From the NCBI GenBank assembly GCA_964609655.1, contig CAZSUA010000001.1:1-64000 (forward strand): a DNA stretch of 64,000 bases. Reading direction: 5' to 3'. Each line of letters opens with the position of its first letter. Within the stretch, counting starts at the first letter, position 1. Source of the stretch: JBBRRP01 sp964609655. Its GTDB lineage: Bacteria; Myxococcota_A; Polyangia; Polyangiales; Polyangiaceae. Under the pieces are notes generated by a model, which had not been told where the DNA came from, did not search any database, and worked only from the letters and a program-made list of their open reading frames with translations. Both the position numbers and the translations under genes were made by a program. This document shows, one piece after another, positions 7,764 to 16,320 of the stretch.

Positions 7764-7940
7764 TCTGCTTCGATGCAATAGATTCATCCGCAATGAAGCT
7801 ATCGACGAGGTGTGGTTTGGAGTCCTCCGCTCGGAGTGGCTCACTTGAACGCGAACGCTTCCGAAGCCTTGCCGCAACGCCGATGCGGGCTAACCCGACT
7901 TGAATGGATTGACTAGCGTCAACGAGCCGAGCAACACCGA
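7764..7940. other. Intergenic, no gene seen
   Basis: Transition from the IS91 terminal repeat to the downstream membrane-protein gene. Nothing recognisable. Confidence 0.4.
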
Positions 7941-8594
7941 TCAGCGAGCGATTTGAGTGATTCTCGATGCCCAGTAAATCCAGAAGCCAAGACCGACAGA
8001 CCCCAGGCCCAGGCCGTAGACCACGTTGAGAGCCAATAACTTCTTGCTCACTCCCACTTGCCCAGCCCTAAGGCTTTGAGCCATCACATCAGCGACCTGC
8101 TCGAGGAGCTGCCGGCCACCTCTTCCGCGCGTGCGGATAGAATAGAACCCTAGATACGGCTTGCGCGCGACTATCTTAAAGTACTCACCAGCGATATACA
8201 TGGTGCGCGAACCGGACCTAGCCTCATCCTTAAGTTCGAGTTTATCGAGCGCAGCGAAGAAAGCCCCTTCTGCGGCGGCATGGGTGGTGCCGTAGACTGT
8301 GTAGGAACTCTGGGCCCACAGCTTCATACCCTCCCAGATCAGGCTACCGAGCATCAGCGCAACAATGAACCCCTTTCCTGCTGTGAAAGGTGGGGAGAAA
8401 ACACCCCAGCCATTCAACAGAATAGGCCACAGCAGGGCTCCGTGCATTCCGAACGAACGCGTCGACCAAATCGGAGGCCGTTGCCTGATGAGCCCGAAAA
8501 GCCCGGCGCACAGGTGCGGTGCGCCGAGAAATGCTAACCATAGAAAAATCAACTCGCTCGGCCAGATCTCTTCCACCACTAACTCCTCACCCAC
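7941..8594 (-). CDS. Hypothetical multi-pass membrane protein, 217 aa
   Basis: Unrecognised. Hydrophobic segments are at about residues 14-34 (LIFLWLAFLGAPHLCAGLFG), 51-66 (ALLWPILLNGWGVF), 74-92 (FIVALMLGSLIWEGMKLW) and 188-208 (VVYGLGLGSVGLGFWIYWA), separated by a soluble middle region of about 90 residues. This suggests an inner-membrane protein with a cytoplasmic or periplasmic central loop. No enzymatic motif is visible. It stands alone between the IS91 region and the damaged toxin-antitoxin pair. Confidence 0.6.
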   Translation of the reverse strand: MGEELVVEEIWPSELIFLWLAFLGAPHLCAGLFGLIRQRPPIWSTRSFGMHGALLWPILLNGWGVFSPPFTAGKGFIVALMLGSLIWEGMKLWAQSSYTVYGTTHAAAEGAFFAALDKLELKDEARSGSRTMYIAGEYFKIVARKPYLGFYSIRTRGRGGRQLLEQVADVMAQSLRAGQVGVSKKLLALNVVYGLGLGSVGLGFWIYWASRITQIAR

Positions 8595-8644
8595 AACGCC
8601 CTCGGCGGCGCCAACGTTTCGCCCAAAAAGTTACCCCTGGGCGA

Positions 8645-8824
8645 TTACCCGACCTTCTTCTCAGGGAGGATCCGTTTCGGCGCAAGCCTCACCACCGGTC
8701 GGCCGCCCTTCGCCTGGCGCTCTTGCAGCGCCCGCCCCAGTAGCTCGATATCGTAGTCGAACTCCTTGGCAATGGCGTCGCGGATTGCGCGGACCTCTTC
8801 AACGATTGAATCACGAGGGGTCAT
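8645..8824 (-). CDS. Probable antitoxin of a PIN-toxin pair, 59 aa
   Basis: A short acidic-then-basic protein (MTPRDSIVEEVRAIRDAIAKEFDYDIELLGRALQ...). It resembles the small partners encoded just downstream of PIN-domain proteins (DPIVxEVRxxRDxxAxxFxYD pattern). Its ATG (8822-8824) overlaps the last codons of the toxin frame, which ends at TGA 8811-8813, as in coupled toxin-antitoxin operons. It appears intact although the toxin gene is not. Assignment rests on arrangement and pattern. Confidence 0.6.
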   Translation of the reverse strand: MTPRDSIVEEVRAIRDAIAKEFDYDIELLGRALQERQAKGGRPVVRLAPKRILPEKKVG

Positions 8825-9049
8825 GTTGTTCCTCCACCAACTCCCTGGGTGTGCAGAACATCGGGGGATCATAGCCTGCGCTACGGCAGCCTCATCAAGC
8901 ACCAGCTGAGACACATAGAGATCGAAAGTCTGCCGAGCGTCCCACCATTCCACTGTTATCTCCTGCTCGGCCGCGCGAACAAGGTCGCGAGTTGGCCGTG
9001 CGGTCAGATAGCTGACTATCGTGGTTTCGACATAGGCACTCGGTTTCAT
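8811..9049 (-). pseudogene. PIN-domain (VapC-like) toxin with internal deletion
   Basis: The N-terminus is typical (MKPSAYVETTIVSYLTARPTR, with the first acidic position in YVET; QEITVEWWDARQ; LYVSQLVLDEAA). The C-terminal tail is also present but in another frame (SAGYDPPMFCTPRELVEEQHDPS, stop TGA 8811-8813). About 80-90 residues expected between them, including the other acidic metal ligands, are missing. The junction near 8865-8885 leaves a frame that reads into the antitoxin gene. A functional RNase is not expected. Confidence 0.7.
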
Positions 9050-9528
9050 CGGCGCGAGCGGTAGCCTAGCACCGCTCGGTTCTACAACGAGCCCTCACTC
9101 GCCAGCTACGTCACAAATCCCACTGAATTCCACGGGACTACGGCTTCCCGCTGCCCGGAGTGCCGACCAATCACCCCCGCATTGAGCAGTGCCTTCTGCA
9201 CCAACCCATTCGGGAACTGGGACGGTGACGGGCGTAACGTTCGATGCGAAGCATGTGGAACTTATGACCGAAGCACTCGCCGGTAGTTGAAGCTCCGCGA
9301 CTGACTGCCCCGGCGCTTCTCTTGGCACGTGAAGATGCGTCCCGCCTCGCCTCAGAAAATCGAGTTCCGCGCCCGTCCTAACTCCTCAAACCGGCGCCCC
9401 TCGCGCGGGCGCGGCGCCGGATCGACCTCCAGCGGCTCCTACAAATACGCTTCAACATCTATGCCGCTAGATCAGGGACCTCGCCTAGCCTCGACCCACC
9501 CCCCCGCTTCGGCAATAATCCGCGGGGT
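9050..9528. other. Intergenic, no recognised gene
   Basis: A short open stretch ending at about 9289 on the plus strand reads SRCPECRPITPALSSAFCTNPFGN and RCEACGTYD, a cysteine-rich peptide that could be a remnant zinc-binding domain, but I cannot place it. The last 150 bp should contain the hemL promoter; none is clear. Confidence 0.4.
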
Positions 9529-10809
9529 ATGACCGACACGCTGTCTCTCCAACTCATGACACGCGCTGAAAAGCTGATGCCAGGTGGCGTCAACTCACCC
9601 GTGCGCGCTTTTCGAGCCGTGGGCGGCAGCCCGGTGTTTATCAATAAGGCGCTGGGCTCTAAGATTTTTGGCGCCGATGGCCGCGAGTACCTCGACTACG
9701 TTGGCAGCTGGGGCCCCGCACTGCTCGGACATGCGCACCCAGCCGTCGTTGCGGCGGTGCAAGCGGCGGCCACGCGGGGCCTCTCCTTTGGTGCACCCAC
9801 ACAGCTCGAAGTGGAATTCGCCGAGGCAATCGTAGCCTCCTACCCGAGTATTGAAATGTTGCGCTGTGTTTCGAGCGGCACCGAAGCCACGATGAGCGCC
9901 TTGCGCGTAGCCCGCGGCTTCACTGGACGCGATGTGATTGTGAAGTTTGACGGTGCTTATCACGGCCACGCAGATTCACTGCTCGTGAAGGCTGGCAGTG
10001 GCGCCGCGACGTTTGGTTATCCAGATTCTGCAGGCGTGCCGAGCGCGGTGGCGGCTTCCACGCTGGTTTTGCCGTATAACGACGCCGAAATGCTGCGGGC
10101 CGCGTTTGAGGCCCATCCCCAGCAGATTGCGTGTGTGATTGTCGAGCCAGTGGCTGGCAACATGGGTTGCGTCCCCCCAGAACCGGGATTCCTGGAGGCC
10201 ATCATCGACCTGTGTCGTACGCATGGCGCGGTTTCAATCTTTGATGAGGTGATGACGGGTTCTCGTTTGGCGCGTGGTGGTGCGCAGGAGCTTTACGGTC
10301 TCAGGCCTGACATGACCTGTCTCGGCAAGGTGGTGGGCGGCGGTCTGCCGTTGGCCGTCTATGGAGGGCGGACTGACATCATGCAAAAGGTGGCGCCTCT
10401 CGGGCCCGTTTATCAGGCAGGAACCTTGAGCGGCAATCCGCTGGCCGTGACTGCCGGACTTGCGACCTTGGCCGAGCTCAGCCCAAGCGTCTATGCCAAG
10501 CTTGAAAGTTACGGAGCCCAACTCGAAGCGGGGCTAACAGCGGCTATCGCCGAAACCGGCGGCGGGGCGCGCGTGCAACGTGTCGGATCCATGCTCACGC
10601 TATTCTTTACGGACGAGAAAGTGCGCTCTTGGGCTGAGGCTCTGAATTGCAACAAGCAGCGATTTACTGGTTTTCATGCTGGACTACTGACCCGGGGCAT
10701 CTATTGGCCGCCCTCCCAGTTTGAGGCCGCGTTCATTTCTGCAGCCCACACGGCGCAGGATCTGGAGACGACCGTTCAAGCCGTTCGAGAGGCTCTCGCA
10801 GAGGCTTGA
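9529..10809 (+). CDS. hemL: Glutamate-1-semialdehyde 2,1-aminomutase
   Basis: Converts glutamate-1-semialdehyde to 5-aminolevulinate in the C5 route to tetrapyrroles; cytoplasmic, PLP-dependent, class III aminotransferase fold. 426 aa, normal length. The start TRAEKLMPGGVNSPVRAFRAVGG is diagnostic, as are SSGTEATMSALRVARG (PLP phosphate site), FDGAYHGHAD and FDEVMTG. The PLP-binding lysine is K267 in CLGKVVGGGLP. One oddity is serine instead of the usual phenylalanine after VMTG. ATG 9529 is the only sensible start. First gene of a co-directional run with yacG, hslO and typA. Confidence 0.93.
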   Translation: MTDTLSLQLMTRAEKLMPGGVNSPVRAFRAVGGSPVFINKALGSKIFGADGREYLDYVGSWGPALLGHAHPAVVAAVQAAATRGLSFGAPTQLEVEFAEAIVASYPSIEMLRCVSSGTEATMSALRVARGFTGRDVIVKFDGAYHGHADSLLVKAGSGAATFGYPDSAGVPSAVAASTLVLPYNDAEMLRAAFEAHPQQIACVIVEPVAGNMGCVPPEPGFLEAIIDLCRTHGAVSIFDEVMTGSRLARGGAQELYGLRPDMTCLGKVVGGGLPLAVYGGRTDIMQKVAPLGPVYQAGTLSGNPLAVTAGLATLAELSPSVYAKLESYGAQLEAGLTAAIAETGGGARVQRVGSMLTLFFTDEKVRSWAEALNCNKQRFTGFHAGLLTRGIYWPPSQFEAAFISAAHTAQDLETTVQAVREALAEA

Positions 10810-10845
10810 GCTCTGCCCCAATCATGAATATGGAAGCCCAAAGAT

Positions 10846-11049
10846 ATGCGCATCGTCTGCCCCACCTGTCAGAAAATTCTTGAGGATGTCGCGAGCGATT
10901 TCGAGCCGCGGCCGTTCTGTTCCATGCGCTGTAAACAGATCGATTTGGGCAACTGGTTTGATGAACGCTACGTCATTTCTCGCCCCATCGAACCCGAAGA
11001 TCTGGAAGAAGACCCTGGTCTATTAGAGCGACTTTACAAAGAAAATTAG
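10846..11049 (+). CDS. yacG: DNA gyrase inhibitor YacG-type zinc-finger protein
   Basis: 67 aa. Four cysteines form the YacG zinc site (CPTC near the N-terminus; FCSMRCKQIDLGNWFDERY further on). YacG binds the GyrB subunit and inhibits gyrase in E. coli. The acidic C-terminal tail (EPEDLEEDPGLLERLYKEN) is longer than the core needs. It lies 36 bp after hemL and 42 bp before hslO, likely the same transcript. Confidence 0.85.
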   Translation: MRIVCPTCQKILEDVASDFEPRPFCSMRCKQIDLGNWFDERYVISRPIEPEDLEEDPGLLERLYKEN

Positions 11050-11091
11050 AGCTGGTCGCGCGCTGGCCGCCTCGCCTGCTAGGCTGGCCGC

Positions 11092-11955
11092 GTGACCCAG
11101 GGTGCCGACCGCGACTCAATCATCCGCTCCATCACCGACGATGGCGCTTTTCGCGTGATCTCTGCGCGCACCACGAACACCGTCCGGGCCATCACTCAAG
11201 CTCAGGAAGCTGTGGGCGGAACCCTGAGGGCCCTCGGAGATTTGGTCACAGGCACCATTCTTTTTCGGGAGATGATGGCTCCGGAAATGCGCGTTCAGGG
11301 CATTTTACGCGGTTCTGCTGGTCAGGGGACTATCGTTGCAGATTCTCATCCATCCGGGAAGACGCGCGGCCTCGTGCAGCTCCCCAAGGACCGCCCTGAG
11401 TTTGTCTTGGAGAATGGCACGATCTTGCAGCTCATGCGCAGCTTGCCCTCAGGACGCATTAACCAAGGGCTGGTTCAACTGCCTGAAGCGGGCACGGTAG
11501 CAGATGGGTTCATGGTGTACCTCGAGACATCCGAGCAGGTTACCAGCATGCTTGCGCTCGGAACCTTGGTGGAGGAAGGCGAGGTGGTCGCGGCGGGCGG
11601 CTACCTCGTTCAGCTCTTGCCGGAGGTGGGTCGCGGCCCATTGATGTTGATGACCGAGCGTCTCAATGAGTTTCGCACCATTGATCACCTACTAGAAGGC
11701 GAAGGCTTCACCCCCGAACGACTGCTCGAGGAAATTTTGTATGGACTGCCCAACACGGTCGTAGGCGGGGGCGAGGTGAGGAGCGAGTGCTGGTGCAGTC
11801 ACGTGCGGTTGGTATCAGCGCTTTCGACGCTCAATCGGAAAGAGATCGAGGAATTGACCGCGGACGGGAAGGTCTTAGAGATAACCTGTGACTATTGTGG
11901 GCGCGAATACGGTGTCACGCCGGCGCAGCTGCAAGGCTTGTTGCAGCAGAGCTGA
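11092..11955 (+). CDS. hslO: Hsp33 redox-regulated chaperone
   Basis: A cytoplasmic holdase activated by oxidation. It has the Hsp33 N-terminal domain (VRAITQAQEAVGGTLRALGDLVTGT) and the C-terminal zinc centre with CxC (CWC) and CxxC (CDYCGREY) separated by about 30 residues; all four redox cysteines are present. 287 aa, normal. It starts with GTG 11092; no upstream in-frame ATG fits. Follows yacG in the same direction. Confidence 0.9.
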   Translation: MTQGADRDSIIRSITDDGAFRVISARTTNTVRAITQAQEAVGGTLRALGDLVTGTILFREMMAPEMRVQGILRGSAGQGTIVADSHPSGKTRGLVQLPKDRPEFVLENGTILQLMRSLPSGRINQGLVQLPEAGTVADGFMVYLETSEQVTSMLALGTLVEEGEVVAAGGYLVQLLPEVGRGPLMLMTERLNEFRTIDHLLEGEGFTPERLLEEILYGLPNTVVGGGEVRSECWCSHVRLVSALSTLNRKEIEELTADGKVLEITCDYCGREYGVTPAQLQGLLQQS

Positions 11956-12158
11956 TGCCGTTCACGCCCCGCTTCGGTTTCTCAATCTGGGTCCAAAAGG
12001 GTGGCGGGCTCCAGCAGCTGATGGGGCGATTGCGTGCTCTTTCCGCGGCGACTGGATCAGGTGTTCGTGTGATTCTTCCAATCTGAGCCCCGGTGTTCGC
12101 CCAATATTCGGCCCAAGCTTGCGCTCAGACGTGTTGCGGGCTAGCGATGCGCCGGCTT

Positions 12159-13985
12159 ATGGCACTCGTTTCCCGCTCCGACCTTAGAAATATCGCGATC
12201 ATCGCCCACGTCGATCACGGCAAGACAACTCTTGTTGACGCACTTCTGCGCCAGACTGGCGTCTTCCGTGTCAACGAGGTGGTGAAGGATCGCATCATGG
12301 ATAGTGGGGATCTGGAGCGGGAGCGCGGCATCACCATTTTAGCCAAGCACTGCAGCATTATTTATAAGGGAACCACGATCAATATCATCGACACACCCGG
12401 CCACGCCGACTTCGGCGGTGAGGTGGAGCGGACGCTGAAAATGGCGGACGGTGCGCTCTTGTTGGTGGACGCCGCGGAAGGCCCGCTGCCCCAAACGCGG
12501 TTTGTGTTGCAGAAGGCTTTGGAGCTGAAGCTCCCGATCATTGTGGTGATCAACAAGATTGATCGCCACGACGCTCGGCCTGAGGATGTCATGACGGAGG
12601 TCTTCGATTTGTTTTGTGAGCTCGAAGCTAGCGATGAGCAGGCGGATTTCGCTACGATCTTCGCGATCGGAAAGAACGGCGTGGCTCAACGCACCCTGAC
12701 CGAGGCGGGCACCGACCTCACACCGCTTTTGGAGACGATTATCGAGCGAGTGAAGGCACCGACCGCTGATGACGAAGCGCCGTTGCAGGTACTGGTTCAC
12801 AATGTGGACCACGATGAGTACGTCGGACGTCTCGGGATTGGGCGCGTCTACCGCGGGGTCGCGAAGGTAGGCCAAACCGTGAAGCTGCTCGGCGCGGAAG
12901 GCGACTCGAGCCAGCGAATTGTCAGCATCTTTAGCTACATCGGCACCAAACGCACCAAAGTGGAGAGCGCACGCGGTGGCGATATCGTGGCTATTTCCGG
13001 CATGGACGACGTCCAAATCGGAGACACTCTGGCTGACCCGCTGAACGCCGTAGCGCTGCCACGCATCGCTGTTGAAGAGCCCACGATGAAGGTGCGCTTC
13101 ATGGTGAGCACTTCGCCATTCGCCGGAAAAGTGGGCAAGTGGGTGACCTCCCGCCACTTGCGTGAGCGACTCGAACGCGAGGGGCATCGCAACCTGGCAT
13201 TGAGGTTCGAACCCACCGATGAGCCCGATACCTTCATCGTCTACGGGCGCGGCGAGCTGATGTTGGCCGTGCTAGCAGAAACGATCCGCCGAGAGGGCTA
13301 CGAGTTCTGCTTGGGCATGCCTGAAATTGTCACCAAAATGGTGGACGGCAAGATGTGCGAACCGCTTGAGCTCGTGGTGGTCGACGTGCCCGACGAATTC
13401 ATTGGCGCGGTGACGACTCGGCTTGGCGAACGCAAAGGGCAAATGACCAAGCTCACCAGCTTGGGCTTTGGTAGAACGCGCGCCGAATTCCGCGTTCGCT
13501 CGCGCGGCTTGATCGGGTTTCGCTCAGCCTTTCTGACTGAGACTCGCGGCACCGGCCTGCTCAACACGATGTTTGAAGGTTGGGAGCCGTATGGCGGCCC
13601 GATGCTGCGACGGCCGAACGGTGCGATGGTTTCGGATCGTGCGGGCGTTGCCACGCCCTACGCACTTTTTCACCTCCAGCCGCGTGGCACGCTGTTTATC
13701 ACCTCAAGCGTCCCCGTTTACGAAGGCATGATCATTGGAGAACACAATCGCTCGAATGACCTGGATGTGAACGTGGTCCGCGAGAAGAAGCTCACGAATA
13801 TTCGAGCTGCCGGCAAAGATGAGAATGTGGTGCTCACCCCGCCCCGCCCGCTCACCATTGATTTAGCCATGGAATTTATTGATCGGGATGAGCTGATCGA
13901 GGTGACGCCAGACGCCGTCCGCCTGCGCAAAATGGTGCTTCCCTGCAATCGCCGCCCGCGACGCGAGGGCGCTGAGTCCGCCTAG
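12159..13985 (+). CDS. typA: Ribosome-associated GTPase TypA/BipA
   Basis: Translational GTPase of the EF-G type that binds the 70S ribosome and is linked to stress responses and ribosome assembly. G motifs are present: AHVDHGKTT, DTPGHADF and NKID. TypA-specific regions follow (KDRIMDSGDLERERGITILAKHCS; LIGFRSAFLTETRGTGLLNTMFEGWEPY). With ATG 12159 (MALVSRSDLRNIAIIAHVDHGK) it is 608 aa, the family length; an extension to 12093 would add 22 atypical residues. No strong ribosome binding site is seen. Its last 4 bp overlap the convergent Dam gene. Confidence 0.93.
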   Translation: MALVSRSDLRNIAIIAHVDHGKTTLVDALLRQTGVFRVNEVVKDRIMDSGDLERERGITILAKHCSIIYKGTTINIIDTPGHADFGGEVERTLKMADGALLLVDAAEGPLPQTRFVLQKALELKLPIIVVINKIDRHDARPEDVMTEVFDLFCELEASDEQADFATIFAIGKNGVAQRTLTEAGTDLTPLLETIIERVKAPTADDEAPLQVLVHNVDHDEYVGRLGIGRVYRGVAKVGQTVKLLGAEGDSSQRIVSIFSYIGTKRTKVESARGGDIVAISGMDDVQIGDTLADPLNAVALPRIAVEEPTMKVRFMVSTSPFAGKVGKWVTSRHLRERLEREGHRNLALRFEPTDEPDTFIVYGRGELMLAVLAETIRREGYEFCLGMPEIVTKMVDGKMCEPLELVVVDVPDEFIGAVTTRLGERKGQMTKLTSLGFGRTRAEFRVRSRGLIGFRSAFLTETRGTGLLNTMFEGWEPYGGPMLRRPNGAMVSDRAGVATPYALFHLQPRGTLFITSSVPVYEGMIIGEHNRSNDLDVNVVREKKLTNIRAAGKDENVVLTPPRPLTIDLAMEFIDRDELIEVTPDAVRLRKMVLPCNRRPRREGAESA

Positions 13986-14854
13986 CGCGAACGGCTGCTT
14001 GAAGGCTTCTTCTTGGTAGAGATCTTCGATTCGTAGGTGCTCACCAGAATTTCCTGGACCACACCTCGGCCGTGCCCTTGGCTGTTGATGGCACGCCGTG
14101 CGGGAACCATGCGGCAAGTAAAGCCGGCGTACAACGCCTGAGTCTCTGGCGTGCACGAATTCGACAGCACGGCTTGCACTCCGCGTTTGGCGAGATGCTG
14201 GAAGACCTGGCCAAGCCGCTCGTGCTCAAGCATAGAAAATCCGTCGGCTTGGTAGCTCGTAAAATTCGAAGTCTTTGAAACTGGCAGGTACGGTGGGTCG
14301 AGGTAGACGGCGTCACCTTTGCGGGCTTTCCCGCACACTTCCTCAAAGTCGAGGTGCAAAATCTCGGCTTTCTGGAGTAAGAGCGCCGAAGCCCGCAGAT
14401 TAGCGGCGTCACAGATTGCAGGATTCTTGTAGCGGCCAAAAGGAACATTGAAAGCCCCTTTGCTGTTCACGCGGTAGAGGCCGTTGTAACCTGTCTTGTT
14501 CAAGTAGATGAAGCGGGCCGCGCGCGCAAAGCGATTGCGCGGTATTGAAGCGCGAACTTCATAGTAGAACGCTTCGGAGTGGCGCTCCTTCAGTGGCAGT
14601 AGCTGAAGAATGAGCTTTTCTACGTCATCTTTGATGGCGCGATACACGGCGACAAGCTCTTGGTTCTTGTCCGCGAGGACGGCCTTCTCAAAGCGATCTT
14701 GTGCGGCCAATTCAAAGAAAACAGCGGCGCCGCCCAAGAAGGGCTCGTAGTAGGTCTCGACGTGGTCGGGCAACAGCGGAAGGATCTGGCCAAGCAGCTG
14801 GGTTTTCCCGCCGGCCCACTTCAGCACGGGTCGTCGCCTACTCGTCTGCATCAC
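13982..14854 (-). CDS. dam: DNA adenine methylase, Dam/D12 class
   Basis: N6-adenine methyltransferase of the alpha (D12) group, whose best known member acts on GATC. SAM-binding motif KWAGGKTQLL at 12-21, YYEPFLGGAAVFF at 35-47, catalytic DPPYLP at 186-191, and TGYNGLYRVNSKGAFNVPFGRY in the target-recognition region. 290 aa. No restriction endonuclease gene is adjacent, so it is probably an orphan methylase. The highly basic tail (STKKKPSSSRSR) overlaps the typA end by 4 bp, convergent. Target specificity is inferred only from family. Confidence 0.85.
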   Translation of the reverse strand: MMQTSRRRPVLKWAGGKTQLLGQILPLLPDHVETYYEPFLGGAAVFFELAAQDRFEKAVLADKNQELVAVYRAIKDDVEKLILQLLPLKERHSEAFYYEVRASIPRNRFARAARFIYLNKTGYNGLYRVNSKGAFNVPFGRYKNPAICDAANLRASALLLQKAEILHLDFEEVCGKARKGDAVYLDPPYLPVSKTSNFTSYQADGFSMLEHERLGQVFQHLAKRGVQAVLSNSCTPETQALYAGFTCRMVPARRAINSQGHGRGVVQEILVSTYESKISTKKKPSSSRSR

Positions 14855-14903
14855 AAACGTCAGTGAGTACCTCGTTCTTCAGCGCTGTGTCTAGGCCGCG
14901 CCG

Positions 14904-16190
14904 CTATTCGAGACCGACGAGCGTACTCGTTTCTTCGGGGAACGTGAGCGGTGTTTGGCCATCTCGCAAGAATACCCGCGAGTTATCTTGTGAACCGCGA
15001 TCCAGTTCAAAAGCGAATGAGCACCCGAGCTCGGTGAGCGCCTGGGCGAGGGCTAAGTTGCTATCCTGATTCACGTAGGCTAAAAACAACTTTCGCTCCG
15101 TTTTTGGTGGGGCGAGGCAGAGGGCTCCTCGTTCGCGCAGCGCGCCCCGGCTACGCGCATTGGCTGTGAGCTCGCCGAGCTTGAGTAGCATCGGGAGCTG
15201 AACGAGTTCTTCGTCAGCGAGAAGATCGAGCCGCTTGCCCATCGGTAGATACTCGAACGCTTGCCCGGCTCGTGATTTCAAGCTGGCATAGCCTGCTCGG
15301 AGCGGAAGCTGCACCGTCCCTCGCGTGGCGAACCCGTAGCGTGTGCCGTCACTCGTGCTCCCGAGTGTGATCGCAATCATTGCCCGGGTCGCCTCGACGG
15401 GCGTGAGCGCGGGGCGTTCGCCTCGGAAGGGTTCGGATTTTCCAGGCAGCAATCGCCATGCGAACTTATCCCAAGCAATGGTAACGAGCTGAACCTCAAC
15501 GGCTCCCACCCGCAGAGAGTGCCGCGATACTGGCTTGGAGTCGGGTTCGACTGGCCCCACCAGCACATCGGCGGGGTCGGCTGTTGGCAGGCGAACCCTT
15601 TTCGCAACGCTCGGTCCAAGCTTGAGCGTGAGCTCGGAAGCCGAAATGGTAAACGTGAGCGTGCGATGGGTTGGCGAGAACCGGTATCTGTGGACAGTTT
15701 CCTGGCGTGGCCAGACAGGCTGCCAGGGGTTGCAGCGAGCGATGGACGCGGGCAGTTGGAGCAAGGAGATCCAGACTGAGCTCGCTTGCTGACCCAGGAA
15801 TGCCGCGTGGTCACCAGACGCAATCAAGTGCGAAAGCGCTTCGCCGCCAATTGGACTGAGCCGCCGTGGCACCCCGAATCCGAGAAGTTTCCCGTCGGGC
15901 GTGAGGCGGGCGCAGCTGGCGTAGAGTGCGCGCGGGTGCTGCGAACCGGGAGCGCCCAAAAAAAACAGTAGCCGTCCGAGAAAATAATCGGCAACGACCC
16001 CGGAGGAGCGTGCCCACACCCAATCGGAGGCCTCGACACTCCCACCGAGCTGTTCAGCGAGCGCGCGTGCCAGAGCGGGTCGATCCGAAAGCGTACCCAA
16101 CCCGCGAGCGCCACTTGGCAAGACGCTCAGCACGGCGCCCAAGGCGAGGATGCACACCCTCCGAACAACAGGAGCCAGCCGACCTGCCAT
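14904..16190 (-). CDS. Hypothetical exported protein, possibly phosphodiester glycosidase-like
   Basis: 428 aa from ATG 16190 (MAGRLAPVVRRVCILALGAVL), which gives an N-terminal signal peptide followed by SGARGLGT; the frame extends further upstream without adding anything recognisable. The C-terminal third (LFLAYVNQDSNLALAQALTE, then LGCSFAFELDRGSQDNSRVF) resembles the end of NAGPA/DUF2233 phosphodiester glycosidases, which read LAELLxSLGAxxALNLDGGGS. Here the usual DGGGS is DRGSQ, so the match is weak. Lies upstream of dam in the same direction and divergent from cdsA. Confidence 0.5.
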   Translation of the reverse strand: MAGRLAPVVRRVCILALGAVLSVLPSGARGLGTLSDRPALARALAEQLGGSVEASDWVWARSSGVVADYFLGRLLFFLGAPGSQHPRALYASCARLTPDGKLLGFGVPRRLSPIGGEALSHLIASGDHAAFLGQQASSVWISLLQLPASIARCNPWQPVWPRQETVHRYRFSPTHRTLTFTISASELTLKLGPSVAKRVRLPTADPADVLVGPVEPDSKPVSRHSLRVGAVEVQLVTIAWDKFAWRLLPGKSEPFRGERPALTPVEATRAMIAITLGSTSDGTRYGFATRGTVQLPLRAGYASLKSRAGQAFEYLPMGKRLDLLADEELVQLPMLLKLGELTANARSRGALRERGALCLAPPKTERKLFLAYVNQDSNLALAQALTELGCSFAFELDRGSQDNSRVFLRDGQTPLTFPEETSTLVGLE

Positions 16191-16320
16191 CAACTGCCCT
16201 GAAGTAGCTAGGTCCAGAGTGCCTCGCAAGCCTTGCTCGCTCCCTCGGCACGTTTAGAGTCTGTTTCAGGGTTTCCAAGGCTTGTGACTCTGGCGGACCG
16301 CTGATAACGCTACAGCACTC

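Noticed and set aside
12339..13187. Long antisense open frame (282 codons) over typA
   Set aside because: Mirrors codon bias of the typA gene; no known protein, and typA is certain.
13203..13218. GGTTCGAACCCACC in typA, T-loop-like
   Set aside because: Within the typA coding region (LRFEPTD), with no other tRNA parts.
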